A stretch of DNA of 64,000 nt from Deroplatys truncata (taxonomy: Eukaryota; Arthropoda; Insecta; Mantodea; Mantidae): positions 224,013,152-224,077,151 of the forward strand of contig CM060981.1 in assembly GCA_030765065.1 (NCBI GenBank). Direction: 5' to 3'. Shown here in pieces: positions 11,888-22,910 of this stretch (position 1 is the stretch's first letter; every line of letters begins with the position of its first letter). The notes under the pieces were generated by a model that saw nothing but the letters and a program-made list of their open reading frames with translations, ran no database searches and had not been told where the DNA came from. The translations under genes and the position numbers were made by a program.

Positions 11888-12813
11888 TCTGATGTGTTAC
11901 ACTCACATGACTTTCTCTACTCTTGTACAAACTATTTATACAAACGCTTATTCTCCATCTACTTCATGTTAATCGAGATAAACATTTGCAGACTCTATCT
12001 TATTGCTAATTTTTTTGTAGATGTAAGGGGAATATATATTTACAAGGGCAATATAGAAATATAGTAGCCTTTAAGCACATACATATCTCTTAATAGCTGG
12101 TTGCTAGGTGCAGCACCATTCCCTTTGCCACAAATTAATACTCTGCATATCCAAGACAAAAAATGAATAACGAATTCCCATTTGAGAAAAGTATTGAAAA
12201 ATTTAAGAGAATAAAAAGTAATATCTCGAAAATGGTTCACTCAAGAAAAAAGTGTATATGACATAAATTGTGTATTTTAACGCGATCTACATTTTTTGTG
12301 TAGTAAAACTTTGTCTATCTCTTATGGTTTACCAGTTATGCAAAAGTCGTTCACAATGAATACTTTTGGAGACATTCCCAGAAAATTCAAGATATACATT
12401 TTATTTGTCATAAAAATATCTTAAACATGTGATATTTTAATCAAAATCGTTGGAGCCATTTTTGAGAAAATTAAAATTTTCGAAAAATCTTCCATGTAAA
12501 GGGTAATCTGGGGTGGGGGATTTTCTTGAAAACCTCGTGTCGCATCCTTGGAAGATACTGAACCTAAATACCAAGTTTGGTGTTTAACCGACTGTTCGTT
12601 TCCGAGTTATGCTGTTCACAGACAGACAGGCAGACAGACAGACACAGACACAGACACAGACACACACAAACACACACACGGACATGTTTCCAAAAATGCT
12701 TTTTATGGATTCAGGGGGTCCCAAAACATGTATTTCCGGTGAAATCTCGGTATCGAATTTTTGGGTGGAATACAATACTTCCCCTACTTACTATACGTAG
12801 TAGAGAAAGTAAA
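11888..12813 (-). mobile_element. HLE copy, full length
   Basis: It starts TCTGATGTGTTACACTCAC at 11888 and ends ACTATACGTAGTAGAGAAAG with trailing TAAAAA at 12813. It is very similar to the copy at 9752-10650, including the CAGCACCATTCCCTTTGCC tail. The microsatellite (GACA, then GACACA, then CA) occupies 12616-12680. The two copies lie about 1.2 kb apart in the same orientation and are not a tandem duplication of flanking DNA. Confidence 0.85.
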
Positions 12814-12961
12814 AATAAATCATTTAATAAGAGCAATAATATAGATAATTATTAACTTTGTTGCTGTTAATATAATTAGTAGCCTTTACAACATCATTAA
12901 TGCTAATTGTTCTTAAACACATGTTGTGTTAGGCTAATGTTGTAAAGGTTAGAAACACTAA

Positions 12962-13199
12962 AGAATTCGATACCCCAACCGAGATTTGAAACACGGATCT
13001 TCGGCTTTCCGAAGCTTTCTGAGCTACCGTGGTAACATGCCGTTACGACATCAAATTCCCCAAATGACGCACGTTTTTTTCCGGTAAACCACAAGGTGTT
13101 CTAAATTTATTTTTTGAGATAATATACGAGTCCCGGTGGCGACTTGCAACATCGTTAGTACTCGGGCATCATAGTTAACCATTATTAGGCCAACTGTAG
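12962..13199 (-). mobile_element. SINE family D unit, reverse
   Basis: On the minus strand a family D tail (CTATGATGCCCGAG, TATTATCTCAAAAAATAAAT, GTGGTTTACCGG) runs into a tRNA-like head with A-box-like CACGGTAGCTCAGAAAG and B-box-like TGTTTCAAATCTCG. The tail-then-head order matches the plus-strand tandem array at 59.2-61.3 kb, so this is one repeat unit of that array type. At 13200-13240 a piece of tail (CCTACACACGGCATGTGTGG) lies in the opposite orientation, giving an inverted junction. Confidence 0.6.
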
Positions 13200-13262
13200 G
13201 CAGTCTGTTTCCAATTCAGCCTACACACGGCATGTGTGGAAGAACAATAATAAATATCCAAT

Positions 13263-15116
13263 TTTAGTTGGAGTTGGTAGAATGATGAAGGGAACGAACT
13301 CCTACAGAACTGACGGCCAGTTCCGAAAAGCGGAGTGGTCATTCCACATTTCCAAGAGGGAAGCGTTCCTTTGAAACGATTCTGACTCATGACGACTGGC
13401 TGCTGCACAAGAGCATGTGATCACTTTTGACATCTTGCAGATATATTGCTTATGTTTTCTTTGAATGCTTTTAAACGTTACGTATATGCGGTACCTAATG
13501 TAATATCTACGGCATTTAAATGTACCGCGCTACTCCTCTAAACTCGAAGAAACATGGCAACAGGGTACCTAGTACGTCTAGACTTGTGCACATTTTAAGG
13601 ACCTTCGGCGCTTGCGCAACTATATGACGCAATTACCTTATGGGGCCAAATAAATACGGATCGTGCACACCTGAAAAAGTGCACTAGCACGCGAAGCTTT
13701 CCCCGCAGTTTCCATATTATCACTACAACTTTACCTCAATGCCACTAGGTGGTAGCACACTAAGGCAATGTTAGAGTCACTGTAGCATAAGTAGATAAAC
13801 GTGCACAAGCGTGGAAACTTCTCCCGGTTTCTCCATACCATCCATATTCTCATCTAAAATTTATTTACACATTATTTCGTTCTTGCCTTACACAGCGTAC
13901 TTAATTATGTACACAACAACAAAAATCCACAAGAAACCCTTTCTTTCTTCAGACATGCATTATTATTGTTAGGAGCGGCTGCAGTTGTATCAGTTTGTTC
14001 ATAATCATAACTATTATGCGACAGATGCTATTTCACATTTTCAGGACTGCCTGTCTAAAATTTTGTGAACACCCAAAATGTATACTCTTGATTCGCTAGA
14101 CCCATCACCAGACATAGAAATTTCTAAGCATTAAAGCCATGACAAACCTACTGGACTTTACGCACGGATGTCGCAGATTACAAACCACTCCATCCCTCGT
14201 AGTTTGTTGGCGTTTGCAGGCAGCGCTCACTGGACCGTATTTACCTGCCCGTCAGTGAGTCATGGCCGCTACTGTTTACACTCTTTGTGCTGACAATGGT
14301 TTGAGTGTAGATAACTTGAAGGCAATTGCTTAAGAATTCCTATGCTGTCCATCACTATTCTACAGCCTAGTTGCACTCTCGCCTACAGCAGACATTAAGC
14401 ACCTGTTTACGCAATCTATGAAATGTCAACGTGGAGAAACAAAATCGCATCCACTATAAGGGTGACCCTTCACAGTTCAAGCGTACCAAAAGCAATCCTG
14501 AGAGCTAAACATTGCAATTTAAGAATTTTTTAAATGAATGCATTAATTTGCATTTCAAACAAGTAAGACAAATTGACATTTAGTGCAAAATAGATAAAGG
14601 CGACAGTTTATGCAATGAACATCCGATTTTAAAAGATAGAAGATGAAGTTTAAATCATGCAATTATGTGAATTCATTTTAATCAGAATACAAAACCTCTG
14701 TGTACTAATATTCGTATAACCATAAATATGCCTATATATGATGCCAAAACATGATAAGTTATTTTGGTCTAACGCTAGCGTATTTAAGAAAAACTGGCAT
14801 TCTTGAGTGCAGTAGATATGTTATTAATTTAATAATTTCGGCAGTATCCTTGTCTACATGATTTTTAAGTAGATATGATAATGCCGAAGACTGAATGTAC
14901 CGCACTAATTGGTATATAATGTTATGTTAGGTCAGAGCTTATCTGTGAGACTATCCTTCATCACGATTATGGTCCTCCTTCACTGGACTGCAACAAAATA
15001 CATAGCATGTGGGTTTAACATTTGATTGCACTAGTTGCTTATATCGGTGGTAACATTTCTCTTCAAGTCTGCAACTGTTGTTGGCTTGATATTTGAGATA
15101 ACCCCAGAAGAAAAAA
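13263..15116. other. No gene recognised
   Basis: No domain-bearing ORF was found. A CCACTAGGTGGTAG motif at 13743-13756 resembles a CTCF-type core, but one occurrence proves nothing. The block at 14160-14460 is more GC-rich than its surroundings and could be unique sequence. Confidence 0.4.
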
Positions 15117-15276
15117 TCTGAGTGTTCATCCGCAGGACTTTCTCTACGTTCTCTCTTTCCCTCCATACATATTTTGGGAAATCGGTAAATTCCGTTAAAA
15201 TCCCCAGATCGGATTTTCGGGTGGAATGTAATTATTCTTCCTCTACCTCCATAGGCACGTGGTAGAGAAAGTAAAA
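15117..15276 (-). mobile_element. Minimal 160-bp HLE derivative
   Basis: Both family termini are kept: TCTGAGTG at 15117 with GGACTTTCTCTACG downstream, and GTGGTAGAGAAAGTAAAAA at the right. The terminal body piece ATCGGATTTTCGGGTGGAATG is also present, but almost the whole interior, including the microsatellite, is deleted. It is either an internal deletion product or a mobilised mini-element. The minus-strand ORF through it has no independent support. Confidence 0.65.
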
Positions 15277-15365
15277 ATGTAAACTGTCGGTACTTCAGGA
15301 GGGTGTCGTTGGGAGAGCGAACCACCTGATGTCCAGGTGGTATTCCAGGACAATTGTCCTATGCT

Positions 15366-15590
15366 GGGTCGGTCTGGGTGGCTGAATTAGTTAGGCGCTG
15401 GCTTTCTGATCCCAAGGTCTCGGGTTTAAGCCCGGTCCTGACCAATGGTTTTTAAGAATGCTTAAAAGCGACTGCCCCACGTCAGTAAATTTACTAGCAT
15501 GTAAAAGAACTCCTGCAATACGAAATTCCACACACCGGCGGCGCTGATATGATCCTGGTAATTGACAGCGTCGTTAACAATTTTAGAAAC
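15366..15590 (+). mobile_element. tRNA-derived SINE, family B
   Basis: The head has A-box-like TGGCTGAATTAGTTAGGCG and B-box-like GGGTTTAAGCCCGG. A body follows with CGTCAGTAAATTTACTAGC, ATGTAAAAGAACTCC, CACACCGGCGGCGCTGATAT and a terminal GACAGCGTCGTTAACAA. The block GGTCGCCGATATGATCGTAG, with GGCGGCGGC further on (15640-15670), may be a second, degenerate tail. Internal Pol III boxes and the shared TGTAAAAGAAC motif place it with insect tRNA-SINEs. Confidence 0.65.
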
Positions 15591-15591
15591 A

Positions 15592-16590
15592 GAAAACAAA
15601 AGCTAAATGCCTCACCTAGCGTAAACATCAAAGCCCAAGGTCGCCGATATGATCGTAGGCGGCGGCTATTAAACAATAAAAAGAAACAAAAGAAAAGTAA
15701 TATGAACAATTTAGCAGGTATAAAATGCAAATATCTTATATATAGTCACTGATAGACTTTGTGGTCTGTAAAGCGTAAACAATGAGGACATTTCGTGGCC
15801 TCCTTGAACTATTTTGCGGTGAGTGAAGTGCCACATTGGTGGAGGTCATGCTTTCAGTTCCCTTTGCTACATATCATTTATGCTTCAGCCTTAAAGACCT
15901 CGGTGTATCGTGATATTCTCAAGATCTTGCAGTCACGAATTCAAATCCGCCAGAGGTCAATGAGAGAAACAAGACCCGAAGAAAGGTTTATGTTTTCCGC
16001 CCTTTTAAGATTTTGTGGCTTAAGAAGTGAACGTGAATAGGGGTTGTATAAATGAAGATATTCATCAATACGAGTAAAACCTTTACCACATATAAATATA
16101 CTGAAACATTAAGGTAACTAACCTGATTTCAAGAATGATATGATTTTACCCTTCACGTCTATGGCAGTTATGTTCTTTCTAGCAGATTTTCAGCTGTGTA
16201 GGCTAATGTAAACACATTTCACACCCGGTTACCAGGAGATTTGTAAGCTGCACAGCTCCTTATGTTTATTTCACCCCTCCACATCTTAACCTTAGCTGAT
16301 GCTCTCTTGTTTTTCGTCTTAGATAACCATGGGGGTGATTACGACTCTATAAAATGCATAAGCACTTCAAGTTACAGATGTTGTTTAATCAATCAGGATA
16401 TTGCTTGACAATTTTAGATTTTTGTTATAATTACGGTACCGGAAGAACATTCTTCTATTGACATCAAGAAACAAAATCATAGTTTTATGGGGAGCAGAGT
16501 TCATAAAACTGGAATTTATATTTTAGCGTCAGTATCATGGCTAATTGTTTTATTCTGTACATCTTACTAAATATGTAATTATTCTGTATA
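15592..16590. other. No gene recognised
   Basis: Apart from a possible SINE-B tail echo at 15640-15690, nothing identifiable is present. The ORFs of 67-81 codons show no motif. Confidence 0.4.
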
Positions 16591-16889
16591 TACAGGATGT
16601 TAAAGAAAAAGTATTCCATATTTTGAAGAGGCGGTAGTATGAGCCAAAACAATAAAAAAATGTCCAGTAAACGTGGGCTTTACAATGCGCATCTTAAGAG
16701 CTATGAGCACTTGTTCATCTTCGCTCCTGCGAAACATATCTTCTACTGCAAGCTCTTTGCTATTACGTACGACTTACAGAATGTAGTAAACAAACGAGGA
16801 CACATTACTCTTATTGTGAAACAACATATCTTCTAATGTAACCTGCTTGCAATTACATACGATCCGCACTTGTGAACATTCGCTAAAGG

Positions 16890-17132
16890 GGGAAAAAAAA
16901 TAAATTGAGTTTTATTTATGGACGCTCCTTAACTGCTGTGGTCCTTAGTGTCCCATTCTATATTGGGCGTGAAAGACCGGTAATTTTGCTCAGAGGCCTC
17001 TATCAGGCTTGAGGTTCTTTTACGTGCCGTATATCTACGCCCGAAAAAATTCATTGCCCACCGCAAAGTTTGAACCCGCCACCTCGGGATCTAGAGGCTA
17101 GTATGGTAACCACTACACCACGGAGGACGACA
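16890..17132 (-). mobile_element. SINE family A, reverse, with target duplication
   Basis: The flanking repeat TCGCTAAAGG (16880-16889 and 17133-17142) marks the insertion. On the minus strand the head reads GTCGTCCTCCGTGGTGTAGTG (A box) and GGGTTCAAACTTTGC (degenerate B box), followed by TTTTTTCGGGCGTAGATATA, ACGGCACGTAAAAGAAC and an A-rich 3' end with ATAAATAAAACTC. It is inserted between the arms of the inverted-repeat element. Confidence 0.8.
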
Positions 17133-17600
17133 TCGCTAAAGGAGGTACTCAATATGTGCCATTCATAGTAATGCATGCTTCTGTCCGACGTCTTAGGGAA
17201 TCAGGCACTCTCACCATTCCAGGTTGGTCACGGATGCCGCCTTCCTGTAGTGTTCGTACATCATTAATGGGGGTTGCATAAACCAAAGATTTAAAGATAA
17301 AACTGCAATGTAAAAGCACTTCACGAACTTATCAATACACAAACTGATTCCATTAGAACTTATAAGAATATTCATCCAGAACTGTGAATACGGTTTACAG
17401 TAATAACACTAACAGATGTTTACTGTATGCTGTATCCATGGACAATAACAGAGTAACGTGTCCTCATTTGTTTACTGCCTGTTGCAGGTCGTACGCAGGT
17501 AATAGCAAAGAGCTTGCAGTAGAAATGTTTCACAGTACCGAAGATGAACAAGTGGTCATAGCTCTTAAGGTATGCATTTCAGAGCCCATGTTTACTGGAC

Positions 17601-18424
17601 TTTTACTACCTCTACTACGTATAGTAAGTAGGGGAAGTATTGTATTCCACCCAAAAATTAGATATTCACCGGAAATATATGTTTTGAGACCCCATGAACT
17701 CAAAAAAGCAATTTTGGAAACATGTCTGTGTGTGTGTGTGTGTGAACAGCATAACTCAGAAACGAACAGTCGGATAAACACCAAACTTGGTATTTAGGTT
17801 CAATATCTTCCAGAGATGCGACACGAAGGTTTTCAGGAAAACCCCCCACCCCAGACCACCCTTTACATGAAACATTTTTCGAAAATTTTAAATTTCTCAA
17901 AAATGGCTCTAACGATTTTGATTAAAATATCATATGTTTAAGATATTTTCATGACAAATGAAATGTGTATCTCGAATTTTCTGGGAATGTCTCCAAAAGT
18001 ATTCATTGTGAACGACTTTTGCATAACTGGTAAACCATAAGAGATAGACAAAATTTTAGTACACAAAAAATGCAGATCGCGTTAAAATACACAATTTATG
18101 TCATATACATTTTTGTTGTTGAGTGAACCGTTTTCGAGATATTGCTTGTTATTCCCTTAAATTTTCCAATACTTATACTTTTTCTCAAATTCGTTACTCA
18201 TTTTTTTATGTCCTGGACATGCAAAGAGAATGGAATGCGCCACATAGCAACCAGCGCTTAAAATATTTGACTATCGCTTAAAACCTACCATATTCCCCTT
18301 GCATCTACAAGAAAATTAGCAATAAGATTGACATCTCGATAACCATGATGCATAATGAGAATAAGCGTTTGTAAAAATATTTTGTACAAGAGTAGAGAAA
18401 GTCATGTGAGTGTAACGCATCAGA
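17601..18424 (+). mobile_element. HLE copy with exact empty-site comparison
   Basis: It begins TTTTACTACCTCTACTACG and ends AGTAGAGAAAGTCATGTGAG then TGTAACGCATCAGA. It interrupts the right arm of the 16591-18495 element: the left arm supplies the uninterrupted site (TTTACTGGAC then ATTTTTTTATTG), while here TTTACTGGAC and AATTTTTTTCTG flank the insert. No target-site duplication is evident; the site is a T-run. The TG microsatellite is short (17727-17743). The 137- and 84-codon ORFs crossing its start are shadows. Confidence 0.85.
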
Positions 18425-18496
18425 AATTTTTTTCTGCTTTGGTCCATACTAGCACCTCTCAAAATATGGAATACTTTTTTTTTAACACCTGGTCTA

Positions 18497-18563
18497 AATT
18501 TTGTATACCGCTAATATACGACAGAGGATATGGAAAGTCATGTGAATGTATCACATACGAAAG
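18497..18563 (+). mobile_element. Diverged HLE tail fragment
   Basis: TACGACAGAGGATATGGAAAG followed by TCATGTGAATGTATCACATA parallels the 3' end of the diverged copy at 26560-26604 (ACGACAGAGGGTAGAGAAAG, TCATGTGTACGTATCACGTC). Only the 3' end is recognisable. Confidence 0.45.
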
Positions 18564-19040
18564 TTTTTTATTGTTACATTAGCCTTTTTCGAAATACAAG
18601 ATGTTGTTTGTTTACAGTTTCCAATGTATAAGTGCATGTGTGCATCATCTGACGTAATGTTTGAAAGTTTCCGATTCTTTATTGTTTTCCTTCGGAGATT
18701 CTGATTTATTTCTCCAGTTTCTGATTAACATTTGCGCGCGGTTTCCAAGTGCTTATTTAACTAAGCACTTGCTTCTTTATTTTAAATAATTTCTATGTTA
18801 AAATATATCGTGTACAGCGTAACGTAAATATAAGAATCTCTTTGAATGCTATAATACAGAGAGAGCCAAAAAACTACGAACCGGCTGCGCGGTGTCTTCC
18901 CTGTCCGCGTCCGCGGCGCTCGTTGCCGTCTGCCGCTATCATATAAAGACGCGGATGAAACCATACACAATTTTTAAAACTACGTTTAAAGCCTTTACTT
19001 ACCAACTTTATGAAAGGAGATGCTGAAACTGGCCACCGTC

Positions 19041-19468
19041 CTAGTCCATACATTTTTGGCACCAATTTTTTTCGAGTCAATAGCTGAAGAACGTGCATAC
19101 GTGAATACAATTTTGCCCCCTGGTTTTAGAGAATTAACAGGCAGGGAGTGTGATTTTGTCTTTTTTCAACAAGACTTTGCAACAGCTCATATGGCCAATA
19201 TTTCGATGAGAATATTTGAAAGTGCGTTTGAGGACAGAACTATTAGTAGAGATTTGTGGCAGCATCGGTCCCCCGACCTATCTCTGGGGTAACTTAAAAC
19301 ATAAAGTGTACAGACAAATCCACACACCATGGAAGAATTACAACAAAATATCCGACAGGAAATTGCCAGCATTTCTCAATATCAACTACGGCGAGTGATG
19401 GATAGTTTCCTAAAGCGGTGCCAAAATGTATGGATAACGACGTTGGCCAGTTTCAGCATCTCATTTAA
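19041..19468 (+). pseudogene. C-terminal fragment of Tc1/mariner-like DDE transposase
   Basis: Only the last third remains. In one frame I read F-F-E-S near the start, then FFQQDFATAHMANISMRIF (the second catalytic Asp in QQD) and a degenerate SRDLWQHRSPDLS (third Asp region, family form WPPRSPDL). After a frameshift come LWGNLKHKVY and then QEIAS...RRVMDSFLKRCQ, ending in a TAA at 19466-19468. These are the C-terminal signatures of the arthropod mariner-like family whose second copy lies at 41070-42447 (minus). The N-terminal DNA-binding region and first Asp are absent, so it is inactive. Confidence 0.75.
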
Positions 19469-19508
19469 TAAAATTGGTGAGTAAAGCTTTTAAAAGTAGT
19501 TTTAAAAA

Positions 19509-20431
19509 TCTGATGTGTTACACTCACATGACTTTCTCTACTCTTGTACAATCTATTTTTACAAACGCCTATTCTCCATATGCTTCATATTAATCGAGAT
19601 ATCGAGATGTCAATCTTATTGGTAATTTTCTTGTAGATGCAAGGGGAATATGGTAGGTTTTAAGCGATAGTCAAATATTTTATCGCTGGTTGCTATGTGG
19701 CGCATTCCATTCTCTTTGCATGTCCAGGACATAAAAAAATCTGATGTGTTACACTCACATGACTTTCTCTACTCTTGTACAATCTATTTTTACAAACGCC
19801 TATTCTCCATATGCTTCATGTTAATCGAGATATCGAGATGTCAATCTTATTGGTAATTTTCTTGTAGATGCAAGGGGAATATGGTAGCTTTTAAGCGATA
19901 GTCAAATATTTTAACGCTGGTTGCTATGTGGCGCATTCCATTCTCTTTGCATGTCCAGGACATAAAAAATCTGATGTGTTACACTCACATGACTTTCTCT
20001 ACTCTTGTACAATCTATTTTTACAAACGCTTATTCTCCATATGCTTCATGTTAATCGAGATATCGAGATGTCAATCTTATTGATAATTTTCTTGTAGATG
20101 CAAGGGGAATATGGTAGGTTATAAGCGATAGTCAAATATTTTAACGCTGGTTGCTATGTGGCGCATTCCATTCTCTTTGCATGTCCAGGACATAAAAAAA
20201 TCTGATGTGTTACACTCACATGACTTTCTCTACTCTTGTACAAGCTATTTTTACAAACGCTTATTCTCCATATGCTTCATGTTAATCGAGATATCGAGAT
20301 GTGAATCTTATTGGTAATGTTCATGTGGATGCAAGGGAAATATGGTAGGTTTTAAGCGCTAGTCAAATATTTTAACGCTGGTTGCTATGTGGCGCATTCT
20401 ATTCTGTTTGCATATCCAGGGCATAAAAAAT
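19509..20431 (-). repeat. Four 231-bp HLE tail units
   Basis: Each unit spans from TCTGATG to the CAGGACATAAAAA stretch and contains the terminal hairpin (ATGTG...CACAT), ACTTTCTCTACT and the TTGTACAA palindrome. Read in element orientation these are four successive 3' termini. Differences between units are scattered point changes, for example ATCTATTTT against AGCTATTTT. Confidence 0.9.
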
Positions 20432-22858
20432 TGAATAACGAATTTGAGAAAAAGTATAAGTATTGGAATATTTAAGGAAATAACAAGCAATATCTCGAAA
20501 ATGGTTCACTCAACTAAAAAAATGTGTATGACATAAATTGTGTATTTTAATGTGATCTACATTTTTTGTGTAGTAAAATTTTGTCTATCTCTTATGGTTT
20601 ACCAGTTATGCGAAAGTCGTTCACAATAAAGAATACTTTTGGAGACATTCCCAGGAAATTCAAGATATACATTTTATTTGTCATAAAAATACCTTAAACA
20701 TATGATATTTTAATCAAAATCGTTAGAGCCATTTTTGAGAAAATTAAAATTTTCGAAAAATCTTCCATGTAAAGGGTACTCTGGGGTGGGGGGATTTTCT
20801 TGAAAACCTTCGTGTCGCATCCTTGGAAGATACTGAACCTAAATACCAAGTTTGGTGTTTATCCGATTGTTCGTTTTTGAGTTATGCTGTTCACAGACAC
20901 ACACACACACAGACACACACACAGACACACACACACAGACACACACACACACAGACACACACACGGACATGTTTCCAAAAATGCTTTTTTTGGATTCAGG
21001 AGGTCTCAAAACATGTATTTCCGGTGAAATCTCGGTATCGAATTTTTGGGTGGAATGCAATACTTCCCCTACTTACTATACGTAGTAGAGAAAGTAAAAA
21101 ATGAATAACGAATTTGAGAAAAAGTATAAGTATTGAAATATTTAAGGAAATAACAAGCAATATCTCGATAACGGTTCACTCAACAAAAGAAATGTATATG
21201 ACATAAGTTGTGTATTTTAACGCGATCTACATTTTTTGTGTAGTAAAATTCTGTCTATCTCTTACGGTTTACCAGTTATGCAAATGTCGTTCACAATGAA
21301 GAATACTTTTGGAGACATTCCCAGAAAATTCGAGATATACATTTCATTTCTCATGACATTATCTTAAACATATGATATTTTCATCAAAATCGTTAGAGCC
21401 ATTTTTGAGAAAATTAAAATTTTCGAAAAATCTTCCATGTAAAGGGTAGTCTGGGGTGGGGGGATTTTCTTGAAAACCTTCGTGTCGCATCTCTGGAAGA
21501 TACTGAACCTAAATACCAAGTTTGGTGTTTATCCGACTGTTCGTTTCTGAGTTATGCTGTTCACAGACACACAGACACACAGACACACACACACACACAC
21601 ACACACAGACACACACACGGACATGTTTCCAAAAATGCTTTTTTTGGATTCAGGGAGTCTCAAAACATGTATTTCCGGTGAAATCTCGGTATCGAATTTT
21701 TGGGTCGAATGCAATACTTCCCTTACTATACGTAGTAGAGAAAGTAAAAATGAGTAACGAATTTGGGAAAAAGTATAAGTATTGGAAAATTTAAGGGAAT
21801 AACAAGCAATATCTCGAAAACGGTTCACTCAACAAAAAAAATGCATATGAAATAAATTGTGTATTGTAACGCGATCTACATTTTTTGTGCAGTAAAATTT
21901 TGTCTATCCCTTATGGTTTACCAGTTATGCAAAAGTCGTTCAGAATGAAGAACACTTTTGGAGACATTCCCAGAAAATTCGAGATATACATTTCATTTGT
22001 CATAAAAATACCTTAAACATATGATATTTTAATCAAAATCGTTAGAGCCATTTTTGAGAAAATTAAAATTTTCGAAAAATGTTCCATGTAAAGGGTAGTC
22101 TGGGGTGGGGGGATTTTCTTGAAAACCTTCGTGTCGCATCTCTGGAAGATACTGAACCTAAATACCAAGTTTGGTGTTTATCCGACTGTTCGTTTCTGAG
22201 CTATGCTGTTCACAGACACACACACACACACAGACACACACACACACACACAGACACACGCACGGACATGTTTCCAAAAATGCTTTTTTTGGATTCAGGG
22301 AGTCTCAAAACATGTATTTCCGGTGAAATCTCGGTATCGAATTTTTGGGTCGAACGCAATACTTCCCCTACTTACTATACGTAGTAGAGAAAGTAAAAAT
22401 GAATAACGAATTTGAGAAAAAGTATAAGTATTGGAAAATTTAAGGAAATAACAAGCAATATGTCGAAAACGGTTCACTCAACAAAAAAAAATGCATATGA
22501 CATAAATTGTGTATTGTAACGCGATCTACATTTTTTGTGCAGTAAAATTTTGTCTATCTCTTATGGTTTACCAGTTATGCAAAAGTCGTTCAGAATGAAG
22601 AACACTTTTGGAGACATTCCCAGAAAATTCGAGATATACATTTCATTTGTCATAAAAATACCTTAAACATATGATATTTTAATCAAAATCGTTAGAGCCA
22701 TTTTTGAGAAAATTAAAATTTTCGAAAAATGTTCCATGTAAAGGGTAGTCTGGGGTGGGGGGATTTTCTTGAAAACCTTCGTGTCGCATCTCTGGAAGAT
22801 ACTGAACCTAAATACCAAGTTTGGTGTTTATCCGACTGTTCGTTTCTGAGCTATGCTG

Positions 22859-22910
<52 letters not shown>

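Larger units (their letters stand above)
16591..18495. mobile_element. Inverted-repeat transposon, interrupted by SINE and HLE
   Basis: The left arm (16591-16815) begins ACAGGATGTTAAAGAAAAAG and contains GTCCAGTAAACGTGGGC, AAGAGCTATGAGCACTTG and GCAAGCTCTTTGCTATTACG. Its reverse complement is the right arm, split into 17430-17600 and 18425-18495, ending GGAATACTTT...TTAACACCTGG. The split is exactly where an HLE copy (17601-18424) sits. A family A SINE lies between the arms. No transposase was recognised inside. A short +TA+ flank is possible at both ends. The superfamily is not determined. Confidence 0.7.

Noticed and set aside
19509-20431. CRISPR-like regular repeat array
   Set aside because: The 231-bp units are nearly identical over their full length with no unique spacers, and the context is eukaryotic.
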